Shown: in pieces, positions 25,945-32,676 of the stretch
Layout: each line of letters starts with the position of its first letter
Numbering within the stretch: the first letter of the stretch is position 1
Assembly: GCF_009649785.1 (NCBI RefSeq)
Contig: NZ_WJOK01000038.1
Location: forward strand, 1-35,941
Length of the DNA: 35,941 bases
Source: Agrobacterium tumefaciens
GTDB lineage: Bacteria > Pseudomonadota > Alphaproteobacteria > Rhizobiales > Rhizobiaceae
Direction: 5' to 3'
Notes under the pieces: generated by a model
Database searches by the model: none
Told to the model about the DNA's origin: nothing
Seen by the model: the letters and a program-made list of their open reading frames with translations, nothing else
Made by a program: the position numbers and the translations under genes

Positions 25945-26142
25945 ATGAGATATTGGGAAGCATGCGAAGCACAGGTTACGGCGGACGAGGCGACCGAGGA
26001 ATGCCGCAAGCACCACATCACGGCGGTGTTACGCGAAGCCGACGGCGCGCTCATCGACAAGGACAGTGGGGAAGTTATAGGTCATCCCGACCATTGCGGA
26101 GAATTTTATGGCGGCGATGTCCTCAGCTTCCTCGGTTATTGA
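25945..26142 (+). CDS. Small conserved plasmid protein of unknown function
   Basis: The 65-residue acidic protein MRYWEACEAQVTADEATEE is preceded by GAGGA about 7 nt upstream, 15 nt after traG on the same strand. It is rich in Glu, Asp and His and has two Cys; the ending GGDVLSFLGY is hydrophobic. I do not recognise a domain. Its place directly after traG suggests transcription with traCDG, but a role in transfer is unproven. Confidence 0.7.
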   Translation: MRYWEACEAQVTADEATEECRKHHITAVLREADGALIDKDSGEVIGHPDHCGEFYGGDVLSFLGY

Positions 26143-26362
26143 TCGGCGTCCGTTCGCACTGATCGCGTTTGGCGTTCGGGGGAAGATCGTAACCCGAATG
26201 GGCGAAGACCTCCGGGCTTCGTTCGCTTTGGCGGATAGAGCTGAACGCCGCAGGCGGACCGCCCGTAACTGCCAACGGAACTTCACAAAAATGAATCGGT
26301 CAGACGAAATCGATTCAAATCTCTCGTTGGACGAACGTTGTGGAGCGAACGATTATGCTGCC

Positions 26363-26623
26363 ATGCTCACTCAACCTTACCGGCTCTATATCGAACGCAC
26401 GGACAAAGCTCGCAACATGGCGCGCTTCTATGCAATAACGATTGAGCCCGATCTGTTCGGCGAGGTCTGTTTGACACGGCGCTGGGGCCGGATTGGAGCG
26501 CAGGGCCAGATGAAAGTCCAGCATTTTGCCAGAGAGCAAGACGCTGTAGCTACCTTTCTCGATCTTCTCCGCCAGAAGCGACGCCGCGGGTATCGGGTAC
26601 CCCCTTCGAGACTCCGTCATTGA
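26363..26623 (+). CDS. WGR-domain protein
   Basis: The 86-residue protein (MLTQPYRLYIERTDKARNMARFYAITIEPDLFG) has the WGR signature CLTRRWGRIGAQGQMK, followed by AREQDAVATFLDLLRQKRRRGYRV, the usual end of the WGR fold. WGR domains bind nucleic-acid ends or structures, as in PARPs. Stand-alone WGR proteins are common on rhizobial plasmids next to tra genes. The frame is open upstream to 26108, but that part has no family similarity. The gap 26143-26362 has no other gene. TGGAG lies 17 nt from the ATG, so the start is uncertain. Confidence 0.82.
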   Translation: MLTQPYRLYIERTDKARNMARFYAITIEPDLFGEVCLTRRWGRIGAQGQMKVQHFAREQDAVATFLDLLRQKRRRGYRVPPSRLRH

Positions 26624-26756
26624 GGTCATCGATCCTCTGCAGCCACCGGCCGGAATCCATAGATCGACCACATGACACACGAGCTTTCGACGTTTGACAT
26701 ATTCACATGGTCCCCGGCTTTTCTTAGGGAAAAAAGGAAGTCGGCGCAACCTCACT

Positions 26757-27191
26757 ATGCCCGCCATCCTGTTCGGCATCATGAGCACCAACGCCCTCAT
26801 GGCCAGTGCTGCGTCGAAAACACTGGCCGCACCTAACATGGATGTGACAATGTTTGTGAAATGCACCGGCGGCCATCGGATCGCCTGCGTCATCGATGGC
26901 GACACGCTGTGGATCGATGGCACGAAAGTCCGGGTCGCCGACATTGATGCGCCTGAGATCAGCGAGCCAAAATGCGCCTCGGAACTTGCTCTGGGAAACC
27001 GAGCGACCGAGCGATTGATCGAACTGGTCAACCAAGGTCCATTCGAGGTACGAGCTTGGTCGGATCGTGACAAGGATCGATATGGTCGGGCGCTGCGGGT
27101 TCTCATGCGAGATGGGCATAGCATCGGTGATATTCTGGTCTCGGAAGGACTTGCCAGGACCTGGACAGGTCGTCGCGAACCCTGGTGCTAA
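26757..27191 (+). CDS. Thermonuclease-family (SNase) secreted nuclease
   Basis: The 144-residue protein starts with a probable signal peptide (MPAILFGIMSTNALMASAAS) and has the staphylococcal-nuclease fold motifs: VIDGDTLWIDGTKVRVADIDAPE and DRDKDRYGRALRVLM. Aligned to SNase, Asp49 corresponds to Asp21, Arg59 to Arg35, Asp64 to Asp40, Glu67 to Glu43 and Arg111 to Arg87, so the active site is intact. Thr41 is replaced by Ala, common in this family. An in-frame TTG at 26694 lengthens the frame but lacks support. A hairpin terminator follows. It cleaves nucleic acids outside the cytoplasm; its role on the plasmid is unknown. Confidence 0.9.
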   Translation: MPAILFGIMSTNALMASAASKTLAAPNMDVTMFVKCTGGHRIACVIDGDTLWIDGTKVRVADIDAPEISEPKCASELALGNRATERLIELVNQGPFEVRAWSDRDKDRYGRALRVLMRDGHSIGDILVSEGLARTWTGRREPWC

Positions 27192-27192
27192 G

Positions 27193-27216
27193 GGCTCGGC
27201 CAGTTAAGGCCGAGCC
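27193..27216. terminator. Hairpin terminator between convergent thermonuclease and 57-residue genes
   Basis: GGCTCGGCC (27193-27201) and GGCCGAGCC (27208-27216) are perfect 9-bp arms around AGTTAA. It lies 1 nt after the thermonuclease stop and 9 nt before the end of the minus-strand small gene. It lacks a long T-run. Confidence 0.7.
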
Positions 27217-27225
27217 TGTTGGCGC

Positions 27226-27399
27226 TCAATCGCGCCGTTCCCATTCGGTCTCGATGTTGAGCTCGACGTCGGCGAAGAATGGGATCTTGATGGCGATTTT
27301 CAGACCGAGCTTACCCTTGCGGAAGAGGTGACTGACGACCTTGCCGAGGGCGCGAAGACGGCGGCCGGTGGCGCTGAGGAATTTTGCGAGCTGTTGCAT
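27226..27399 (-). CDS. 57-residue protein of unknown function
   Basis: This short gene starts at ATG 27399 with CAGGAG about 7 nt upstream. The protein begins MQQLAKFLSATGRRLRALGK and ends VELNIETEWERRD. The first 30 residues are strongly basic and amphipathic (RRLRALGKVVSHLFRKGK), the middle is hydrophobic (LGLKIAIKIPFFADV), and the end is acidic. I do not recognise a family. It is a minus-strand gene facing the thermonuclease, with a shared hairpin between them. The upstream 260 bp contains a long inverted repeat (27492-27558). It is probably a real gene because start site, length and composition agree. Confidence 0.65.
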   Translation of the reverse strand: MQQLAKFLSATGRRLRALGKVVSHLFRKGKLGLKIAIKIPFFADVELNIETEWERRD

Positions 27400-27491
27400 A
27401 ATGGATCTCCTGTTGATTGCGTTTCATTGCGGGGATGAAAAAGCGAACCTTCAAGGAGGGCTGCACCCATAGGGCCGGAGCGAAGCGGAGG

Positions 27492-27558
27492 ACCTGATGG
27501 CGACTGAATTTTGATGCGCGAGGAGCCGCAGGCGGGGAAAATTCTGGCGTCATCAGGT
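27492..27558. repeat. Long inverted repeat in the leader of the 57-residue gene
   Basis: Arms at 27492-27512 and 27538-27558 (21 nt each, 18 matching) surround a 25-nt GC-rich loop. The outer parts are CCTGATG and CATCAGG, the inner parts GAATTTT and AAAATTC. The 27400-27664 stretch otherwise holds no gene. It could be a protein-binding or single-strand promoter structure. Confidence 0.7.
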
Positions 27559-27664
27559 TGCGGCCAGACGTTCGGGACGCACGATCCCTGATGTCGATGA
27601 AATGAGAACTACAGGAGAGTTTCGGGAGCGCTTGAGGGCACACGACGTGATTTGACACCGCTCG

Positions 27665-27790
27665 TCAGAACGGTGGCTCCGCATCGCCGCTGCCATCCAT
27701 CTCGGCAATCGCCAGCGTCAGTTCCGCCTTTGCGAGATCGAGCTCAGTTTCGATCTGGTGGCGCTCGCCAGGATCGACAGCATTTTGCAA
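27665..27790 (-). pseudogene. Truncated copy of the 56-residue plasmid gene
   Basis: Read on the minus strand, this stretch encodes about 40 residues: LQNAVDPGERHQIETELDLA, and onward to AEPPF and a stop. It aligns with the 3' two thirds of the intact gene at 30034-30204 (RNAVYRDERQWILNELAMAETQLAEKEA, ending AEPPH). Upstream of the similarity there is an in-frame TAA and the sequence becomes unrelated, so the 5' end is missing. The break at about 27790 lies 20 bp from the end of the LysR gene, suggesting a recombination junction. Confidence 0.7.
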
Positions 27791-27811
27791 TTAGGCGCGT
27801 TATCCTGACAG

Positions 27812-28753
27812 TCAGTAAGGCGTCGATACCGATCTCGGTATCATAGGGCGGTGAGTCAGCATGTTGATTAGCGCTCTCAGGCCGGATGATACGTGGCGAC
27901 GCCCCGAGTAATAAAGACACAGTCCCGGAAACGCTGGACACCATTCTTCCAGCACTCGCTTGAGACGACCGTCTTCCAGTGCATCTTTCGCAAGATGGTC
28001 CGGCACGAAGGCGATGCCTATCCCATCTATCGCGGCCTCGACCATCAACGGCTGTTCACTCAGGGTAAGAGGCCCGGATACGTTTATTCTTTCCACAACG
28101 CCTTGGCGCTCAAATTCCCATCTATAGATTGCGCCACTGTCAAACCGGAAGCGGATGCAATCGTGGCTAAGTAAATCCTGCGGCACAACTGGAAATCCGC
28201 AGCGCTCGAAGTACTCAGGTGACGCAATAGCGGCGAAGCGCACATCGCCCATGACCGGGATCGCCACCATATCTTTTGGTACTGCCTCCGCTAACCGGAT
28301 ACCGGCATCGAAACCCTCGGCAACAATATCGCTGAGCCTGCCATCACTGACTACGTCGAGATGGACCTGAGGATGCTCACGCAGGAAGCGTGCAAGCACC
28401 GGTCGCAATACTAAGCGGATAGCCCCTTCGCTGGCATTGATCCGCACCGTGCCACTTGGGACGGGACCGCTCCCCTCCAACTCTTGCACGGCTTCTTCGA
28501 TTGAGGCCATCGCCGGCCTCAGTTTTGAGGCAAGGCGTTCTCCCGCCTCCGTCAGCGAGACGCTGCGGGTCGTTCGATTAAACAGGCGAACGTTCAACCG
28601 CTCTTCGAGAACCTTGATCGAATGGCTGATCGCCGAGGGTGTCATGTTGAGTTCGTTCGCGGCGCTGCGAAAACTGCGATGGGTCGCGACGGCCAGGAAT
28701 GAGGCGAACGCCGCCAGATCGTTGCCCTTAGATTGGTGAATTGCTTTCATCAT
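27812..28753 (-). CDS. LysR-family transcriptional regulator
   Basis: The 313-residue protein has an N-terminal winged helix-turn-helix (FASFLAVATHRSFRSAANELN, MTPSAISHSIKVLEERLNVRLFNRTTRSVSLTEAG) and a periplasmic-binding-protein-like effector domain (GTVRINASEGAIRLVLRPVLARFLREHPQVHLDVV, then GFDAGIRLAEAVPKDMVAIPV). It belongs to the subgroup with NRTTRSV, often regulators of adjacent dehydrogenases. It is divergent from the alcohol dehydrogenase at 28900 and probably controls it. An imperfect T-N11-A site with GTT/AAC ends lies near 28776-28790 in the 146-bp intergenic region. The effector is unknown. Confidence 0.93.
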   Translation of the reverse strand: MMKAIHQSKGNDLAAFASFLAVATHRSFRSAANELNMTPSAISHSIKVLEERLNVRLFNRTTRSVSLTEAGERLASKLRPAMASIEEAVQELEGSGPVPSGTVRINASEGAIRLVLRPVLARFLREHPQVHLDVVSDGRLSDIVAEGFDAGIRLAEAVPKDMVAIPVMGDVRFAAIASPEYFERCGFPVVPQDLLSHDCIRFRFDSGAIYRWEFERQGVVERINVSGPLTLSEQPLMVEAAIDGIGIAFVPDHLAKDALEDGRLKRVLEEWCPAFPGLCLYYSGRRHVSSGLRALINMLTHRPMIPRSVSTPY

Positions 28754-28775
28754 GACATCAAGAATTGATCAGATT

Positions 28776-28790
28776 GTTTAGATAGTCAAC
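28776..28790. promoter_or_regulatory. Possible LysR-binding site
   Basis: GTTTAGATAGTCAAC fits the LysR T-N11-A dyad pattern with GTT/AAC ends, in the divergent region between the LysR and dehydrogenase genes. It is a short degenerate pattern, so this is a weak call. Confidence 0.3.
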
Positions 28791-28899
28791 GAGTCATATC
28801 GTTAGCGTAGGGCGCAGTATCCCTGGCTTCACGCGACCTCTTGGTCGCTTTTAGTTCCAGATCGCCAACCCACCAGCGGCACGTAGAAGAGAGGAAAAA

Positions 28900-29931
28900 A
28901 TGATGAAGATGAAAGCTGTTGTCATGACCGGCGCGAATAAGCCTTGGGAGGTTCAGGAGGTCCCGGTACCCAAAGCAGAACCGGGGCTCGTCCTCGTAAA
29001 AGTCCACGCGTCCGGCATGTGCTTCACGGATGTATGGGCGACGAAGGGTGCCGGTGGCGACATCTATCCACAGACCCCAGGTCACGAAGTGGTCGGCGAG
29101 ATCGTTGAAGTCGGCGCGGGCGTTCATACGCGCAAAGTGGGAGACCGGGTCGGCACCACTTGGGTGCAGTCCTCTTGTGGACGATGCTCCTACTGCCGCC
29201 AGAACCGTCCGTTGACCGGCCAGACAGCCATGAACTGCGATTCACCCAGGACAACCGGGTTCGCGACGCAAGGCGGGCACGCAGAGTACATCGCGATCTC
29301 TGCTGAAGGCACAGTGTTATTACCCGACGGGCTCGACTACACGGATGCCGCACCCATGATGTGCGCAGGCTACACGACCTGGAGCGGCTTGCGCGACGCC
29401 GAGCCCAGACCTGGTGACAGAATTGCGGTACTTGGCATCGGCGGGCTGGGGCACGTCGCCGTGCAGTTCTCCAAAGCCTTGGGGTTTGAGACCATCGCGA
29501 TCACGCATTCACCCGACAAGCACAAGTTGGCCACCGATCTTGGTGCAGACATCGTCGTCGCCGATGGCAAAGAGTTATTGGAGGCCGGCGGTGCGGACGT
29601 TCTTCTGGTTACGACCAACGACTTCGACACCGCCGAAAAAGCGATGGCGGGCGTGAGGCCTGACGGGCGCATCGTTCTTTGCGGGCTCGACTTCAGCAAG
29701 CCGTTCTCGATCCCGTCCGACGGCAAGCCGTTCCACATGATGCGCCAACGCGTGGTTGGGTCCACGCATGGCGGACAGCACTATCTCGCCGAAATCCTCG
29801 ATCTCGCCGCCAAGGGCAAGGTCAAGCCGATTGTCGAGACCTTCGCCCTCGAGCAGGCAACCGAGGCATATGAGCGGCTATCCACCGGGAAGATGCGGTT
29901 CCGTGGTGTGTTTCTTCCGCACGGCTCTTGA
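28900..29931 (+). CDS. Zinc-dependent alcohol dehydrogenase (AdhP/MDR type)
   Basis: This is a 343-residue MDR enzyme. The start MMKMKAVVMTG has GAGAGGA 5-6 nt upstream. Catalytic zinc ligands are Cys41 (GMCFTDVWA) and His62-Glu63 (TPGHEVVG). The structural zinc lobe has Cys93, Cys96, Cys99 and Cys113, so the last spacing is 13 residues where most family members have 7; this implies an extended lobe. The Rossmann motif is LGIGGLGHVAVQ. The C-terminal part is typical (GKVKPIVETFALEQATEAYERL). Divergent from a LysR regulator, it is probably induced by an alcohol or aldehyde. Substrate and cofactor preference cannot be read. Confidence 0.93.
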   Translation: MMKMKAVVMTGANKPWEVQEVPVPKAEPGLVLVKVHASGMCFTDVWATKGAGGDIYPQTPGHEVVGEIVEVGAGVHTRKVGDRVGTTWVQSSCGRCSYCRQNRPLTGQTAMNCDSPRTTGFATQGGHAEYIAISAEGTVLLPDGLDYTDAAPMMCAGYTTWSGLRDAEPRPGDRIAVLGIGGLGHVAVQFSKALGFETIAITHSPDKHKLATDLGADIVVADGKELLEAGGADVLLVTTNDFDTAEKAMAGVRPDGRIVLCGLDFSKPFSIPSDGKPFHMMRQRVVGSTHGGQHYLAEILDLAAKGKVKPIVETFALEQATEAYERLSTGKMRFRGVFLPHGS

Positions 29932-29971
29932 GCACGTGTGGGAGTGACTGCGGTGAGCGGGTCTTATCGAG

Positions 29972-30002
29972 GTCACACTTATTCAAACTCGATATGTGTG
30001 AC
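29972..30002. repeat. Inverted repeat after the dehydrogenase gene
   Basis: GTCACAC (29972-29978) and GTGTGAC (29996-30002) are perfect arms around a 17-nt loop, 40 nt after the dehydrogenase stop. It could be a weak terminator, but no T-run follows. Confidence 0.35.
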
Positions 30003-30033
30003 AATCGGCGTATTAGTCAGAATGCTAACCGCC

Positions 30034-30204
30034 CTAGTGGGGCGGTTCGGCCATCAGCTGCGCGTCAAACACGGCCTCTTTCTCTGCAAGCTGCGTTTCT
30101 GCCATTGCAAGCTCGTTAAGGATCCACTGACGCTCGTCTCGATAAACGGCATTCCGCAATTCGGCGCGAAGTTCTTCGATCTGGGATTCGAGTTCGTAGG
30201 TCAT
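30034..30204 (-). CDS. 56-residue coiled-coil-like plasmid protein
   Basis: The ATG at 30204 has GGAGAT 7 nt upstream. The protein MTYELESQIEELRAELRNAV is a nearly continuous charged helix with heptad-like spacing (ELESQIEELRAELR, ILNELAMAETQLAEKEAV) and ends AEPPH. It is probably a small dimeric coiled coil; no function is known. A truncated relative lies at 27665-27790. The stop codon lies in a hairpin, AACCGCCC-TAGTG-GGGCGGTT (30027-30047). The 30205-30430 stretch upstream has no gene, but CTGATC and GATCAG (30208-30213 and 30229-30234) flank the start region. Confidence 0.7.
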   Translation of the reverse strand: MTYELESQIEELRAELRNAVYRDERQWILNELAMAETQLAEKEAVFDAQLMAEPPH

Positions 30205-30433
30205 CGTCTGATCTCCTATGTGAAAGACGATCAGCGGCGCCGGATAGGGAACGACGTTGTCAGGGATCGCGAAAGCGACCGGCAGCGCCGGAGAGTGGGG
30301 GGAGCCGATTTCGTGTTGGCGGCTTCGCTGCCATTTCGAAATTGGGGGCACCGCTCATCCTTGACGACGGTGGGCCCGTCGGCATCATCACCGGGCACTG
30401 AGCAGGTTTTCCTCCTCTCGGTATTGCACCAAA

Positions 30434-30468
30434 AAAGCCGGACCTGGCTCGATGCCTGGTCCGGCTTT
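30434..30468 (-). terminator. Strong rho-independent terminator downstream of DUF736 gene
   Basis: AAAGCCGGACC (30434-30444) and GGTCCGGCTTT (30458-30468) are perfect 11-bp arms around a 13-nt loop. On the minus strand a T-run follows (AAAAAA at 30431-30436 on +). It is the second of two tandem hairpins after the DUF736 gene. Confidence 0.85.
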
Positions 30469-30488
30469 AGTTGCCGGGCATAGGAAAA

Positions 30489-30509
30489 GGCTCCGCCAGC
30501 GGCGGAGCC
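30489..30509 (-). terminator. Terminator hairpin directly after the DUF736 gene
   Basis: GGCTCCGCC (30489-30497) and GGCGGAGCC (30501-30509) are perfect 9-bp arms with a 3-nt loop. On the minus strand the stem is followed by TTTT. It lies 12 nt after the DUF736 stop. Confidence 0.8.
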
Positions 30510-30521
30510 TCGTGGTATCAA

Positions 30522-30830
30522 TCAGTCCCGGTTCGGACGGGACCAGATGAGCTGGAGACCATCCTCGCCTTCGACCTCGGCGAGCGTTGCGTAGATCGGG
30601 GCGGGGAAGCTCGGATCGTCGAGCTTGACCGAGAGGTAGTCGCGGCCCTCACCGGAGGTCTTCTGCCAGGCCGCGCCAAGTTCCACGCTACCCGCGTAGA
30701 CCCGGAACTGCGGGCCCTTGTCGGAAGGGTTCTCGACCCGGGCGATGCGGGCGTTGACGTTGAGGGCGAGAGTGCGGATGGAGCCGGTGAAGCCGTTTTC
30801 GGTGGAGGTGAAAGTACCGATGGTTGCCAT
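30522..30830 (-). CDS. DUF736-family protein
   Basis: The 102-residue protein MATIGTFTSTENGFTGSIRT has the DUF736 features: an N-terminal TG----G-I-TL segment, NPSDKGPQFRVYAGSVELGAAW, and a C-terminal YLSVKLDDPSFPAPIYATL. The family is a small beta-rich protein common on proteobacterial plasmids and integrative elements, with no established function. AAGGAA lies 8 nt upstream of the ATG at 30830; the longer frame to 30947 covers a hairpin leader and is not coding. It lies on the same strand as the ArdC-like gene. The leader hairpin at 30856-30874 is shared almost exactly with that gene. Confidence 0.9.
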   Translation of the reverse strand: MATIGTFTSTENGFTGSIRTLALNVNARIARVENPSDKGPQFRVYAGSVELGAAWQKTSGEGRDYLSVKLDDPSFPAPIYATLAEVEGEDGLQLIWSRPNRD

Positions 30831-31287
30831 TGTCGTATTCCTTTTCTTTAGTTCGGGCCGCGCCCATCGCGGCCTCGATGGCTGTCGAACAGACCGGTGA
30901 CGATCGGACCGCACCCATTCGGGCCGTAATGAAATGGAGGGCGGCAAGTCGCAGATTTGTTAGTGGGAGAGGAGGAGGGCGCAGCCTTCCGGGGTAAGAA
31001 ATCTGAGGCTGCCGTTGCGGGAAAACGATCGAGGCGCAGCCGGTCTCCGGTCAGACATGCCTCATCGAGCTCGCAGGTGGGTTGCCGGAAACTCTGACGG
31101 GAAGGGATACGCAATGGCTTCCGCTGCATTCGCCCTGGGCACAAATGGCATTGTGCGCTAAGCCCAACTTCGATCGCCGTCTTTGCTTGCTTCATCAGGG
31201 GACAAGCGCTCCCGCCAACGCTAGCCCGCTTGCTGACTGCCTCCGGTGCGATAACGTGGTGCCTGCGAATCGCCACCTGGAGGATCA
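30831..31287. other. Non-coding leader region upstream of DUF736 gene
   Basis: This stretch of about 450 bp contains the GC-rich hairpin at 30856-30874. Its right end holds the ribosome binding site for the small + strand gene at 31288. Open frames here are shadows without start signals, and I see no other gene. Confidence 0.55.
30856..30874. promoter_or_regulatory. Leader hairpin shared with the ArdC-like gene
   Basis: GGCCGCG-CCCAT-CGCGGCC is a perfect 7-bp stem with a 5-nt loop, 26 nt upstream of the DUF736 start codon. The core CCGCGCCCATCGCGG (30858-30872) differs at one base from the core at 32427-32441, upstream of the ArdC-like gene. Confidence 0.65.
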
Positions 31288-31476
31288 ATGCGTCAGCAGA
31301 CAAAGCCGTTCATCGTCGAACGTAAACCGTCCCGTAAGCCCAAGCCCGACACTGCAAAACCGTCGATCTGGGGAAGGCTGGACGCTGACATCGCACAAGG
31401 TCTCCAAGATCAACGAAATGGCGAGCAGCGGGATATGGACCACGCGGCCACCGCCGGTGGCGACGACCGCGCCTAA
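31288..31476 (+). CDS. 62-residue protein of unknown function
   Basis: The ATG at 31288 has a near-ideal GGAGGA site 3-4 nt upstream. The protein begins MRQQTKPFIVERKPSRKPKP, a basic, proline- and lysine-rich stretch, followed by SIWGRLDADIAQGLQDQR and a polar tail. No known domain is seen. It converges on the ArdC-like gene, with the two stop codons 3 nt apart. The tail after residue 42 has a composition unlike the start and could reflect a frameshift. It is the only + strand candidate among the minus-strand leading-region genes, apart from the LysR-linked dehydrogenase. Confidence 0.55.
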   Translation: MRQQTKPFIVERKPSRKPKPDTAKPSIWGRLDADIAQGLQDQRNGEQRDMDHAATAGGDDRA

Positions 31477-31479
31477 CCC

Positions 31480-32403
31480 TCAGGCCGCAGCTTGCACAGC
31501 CGTTTCCGGCTGTAGGGAATGCAGGAAACTCACGGCGCGCTGCGCATGGGCTGCCGCTTGGAAGATGGCCCGCTTGTCGTTGGCCAGCACCGATAGCCAC
31601 GACTGCAGGTAAGATGCATGATCCGGCCTCGGCTCGAGCTCCGGCGCGATACCGAGATCGGCGCAGAGGAAGCAACTGCCGAGTTCGGCAACGAGTTCTT
31701 CCCGCGCCCGCTCCGTCCGGTCCTTGGCGTAACGCGACAGGTCACGTCCGACGCGATGCTCCACCGCCGTCCAGTGGGTTGCTTCATGACTAAGGACGGC
31801 CGCGTATCCGGCAGCATCGCGAAACGCCTCGAAGGGCGGCATCTGGATGTAGTCCATGACCGGAGAATAATAGGCCTGATTACCGCCGTGCCGGATGACT
31901 GCCCCCGTATTGCGGAAGAAGCGATCGGCACTCTCGATCCGCTCGACGGGATCAAGGACCTCGGCCGCCGGTGCATAATAGCTACCGGGCAAACCGTCGA
32001 TTTGCTCGACATTGAACACTGAATAGGCCTTCAGGAAGGGGATCTCTCGATCGACCTCATTACCGTTCCCGTCCGCCTCGGACCTGGTGAAGCGGCTGGC
32101 GAACACGACGGTCGAGCCGGCCTCGCCCTTGCGCACCGCCCCGCCAAGTTCGAGGGCCTGCTTGAACGTCATCCACATCGATGAGGCGAAGCCACGCGAC
32201 ATCTGCTCCGACCACAGGAGCAAAACGTTCACGCCCGAATATGGTAGACCGTTGTGGCGCAGCGGCCGCGAGATACGACCATCGGTGTTGGCGGCACTCC
32301 ACGGTCTCATCCAGGGGCGGACGCCTTTTTCCAGATCCTCGACGATCCGATCGGTAATACGGGTGTAGATGTCCGCGCGGCCCGCTTCTGATTTCATTGT
32401 CAT
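31480..32403 (-). CDS. ArdC-like antirestriction protein with zincin domain
   Basis: The 307-residue protein has the N-terminal ArdC ssDNA-binding domain (IVEDLEKGVRPWMRPWS, GLPYSGVNVLLLW, WMTFKQALELGGAVRKGEAGSTVVFASRF). Its C-terminal zinc metallopeptidase-like domain has HEATH at 206-210 (LSHEATHWTAVEHR), and a third ligand Glu near 235-240 (AREELVAELGS). ArdC of plasmid pSa protects incoming single-stranded DNA against restriction enzymes, a role suited to the leading region. The ATG at 32403 has GGAGAG 8 nt upstream. A leader hairpin similar to that of DUF736 lies 23 nt before the start. Confidence 0.92.
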   Translation of the reverse strand: MTMKSEAGRADIYTRITDRIVEDLEKGVRPWMRPWSAANTDGRISRPLRHNGLPYSGVNVLLLWSEQMSRGFASSMWMTFKQALELGGAVRKGEAGSTVVFASRFTRSEADGNGNEVDREIPFLKAYSVFNVEQIDGLPGSYYAPAAEVLDPVERIESADRFFRNTGAVIRHGGNQAYYSPVMDYIQMPPFEAFRDAAGYAAVLSHEATHWTAVEHRVGRDLSRYAKDRTERAREELVAELGSCFLCADLGIAPELEPRPDHASYLQSWLSVLANDKRAIFQAAAHAQRAVSFLHSLQPETAVQAAA

Positions 32404-32425
32404 GACTTCTCTCTCCTTTTCATGA

Positions 32426-32442
32426 ACCGCGCCGATCGCGGT
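32426..32442. promoter_or_regulatory. Leader hairpin upstream of the ArdC-like gene
   Basis: ACCGCG-CCGAT-CGCGGT is a perfect 6-bp stem with a 5-nt loop, 23 nt upstream of the start codon. Its core CCGCGCCGATCGCGG is 14/15 identical to the DUF736 leader hairpin core. A further CCATGCA and TGCATGG pair lies at 32481-32487 and 32525-32531. Confidence 0.6.
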
Positions 32443-32604
32443 CCGTCACGGAGGGCCGAAGTCAGGGGCCGATAGGGTGGCCATGCACCGAAGGCCGCAA
32501 CAGCGCGGAGGACGGCAAAGCCGTTGCATGGGCGCCCGGCTCCTGCAGGACCGCCGAGCGAGACGGGCCGCAATAGGCGCGTTTCCAGTTTTCCTTTCGA
32601 CATG

Positions 32605-32635
32605 AAAAAAGGCCGGCGCTGTGGGCACCGACCTT
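32605..32635 (-). terminator. Rho-independent terminator of the 195-residue gene
   Basis: On the minus strand AAGGTCGGTGC and GCGCCGGCCTT form an 11-bp stem with two G-U pairs and a 5-nt loop (arms 32625-32635 and 32609-32619), followed by a T-run. It lies about 40 nt after the gene end. Confidence 0.8.
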
Positions 32636-32676
32636 GGACCAGGAAAAGAGGGCGGGGTGCGACCCCGCCAAGTGCG

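Noticed and set aside
30231..30521. 96-codon minus-strand frame across the two terminators downstream of DUF736
   Set aside because: It runs through two strong rho-independent terminators and starts without a ribosome binding site.
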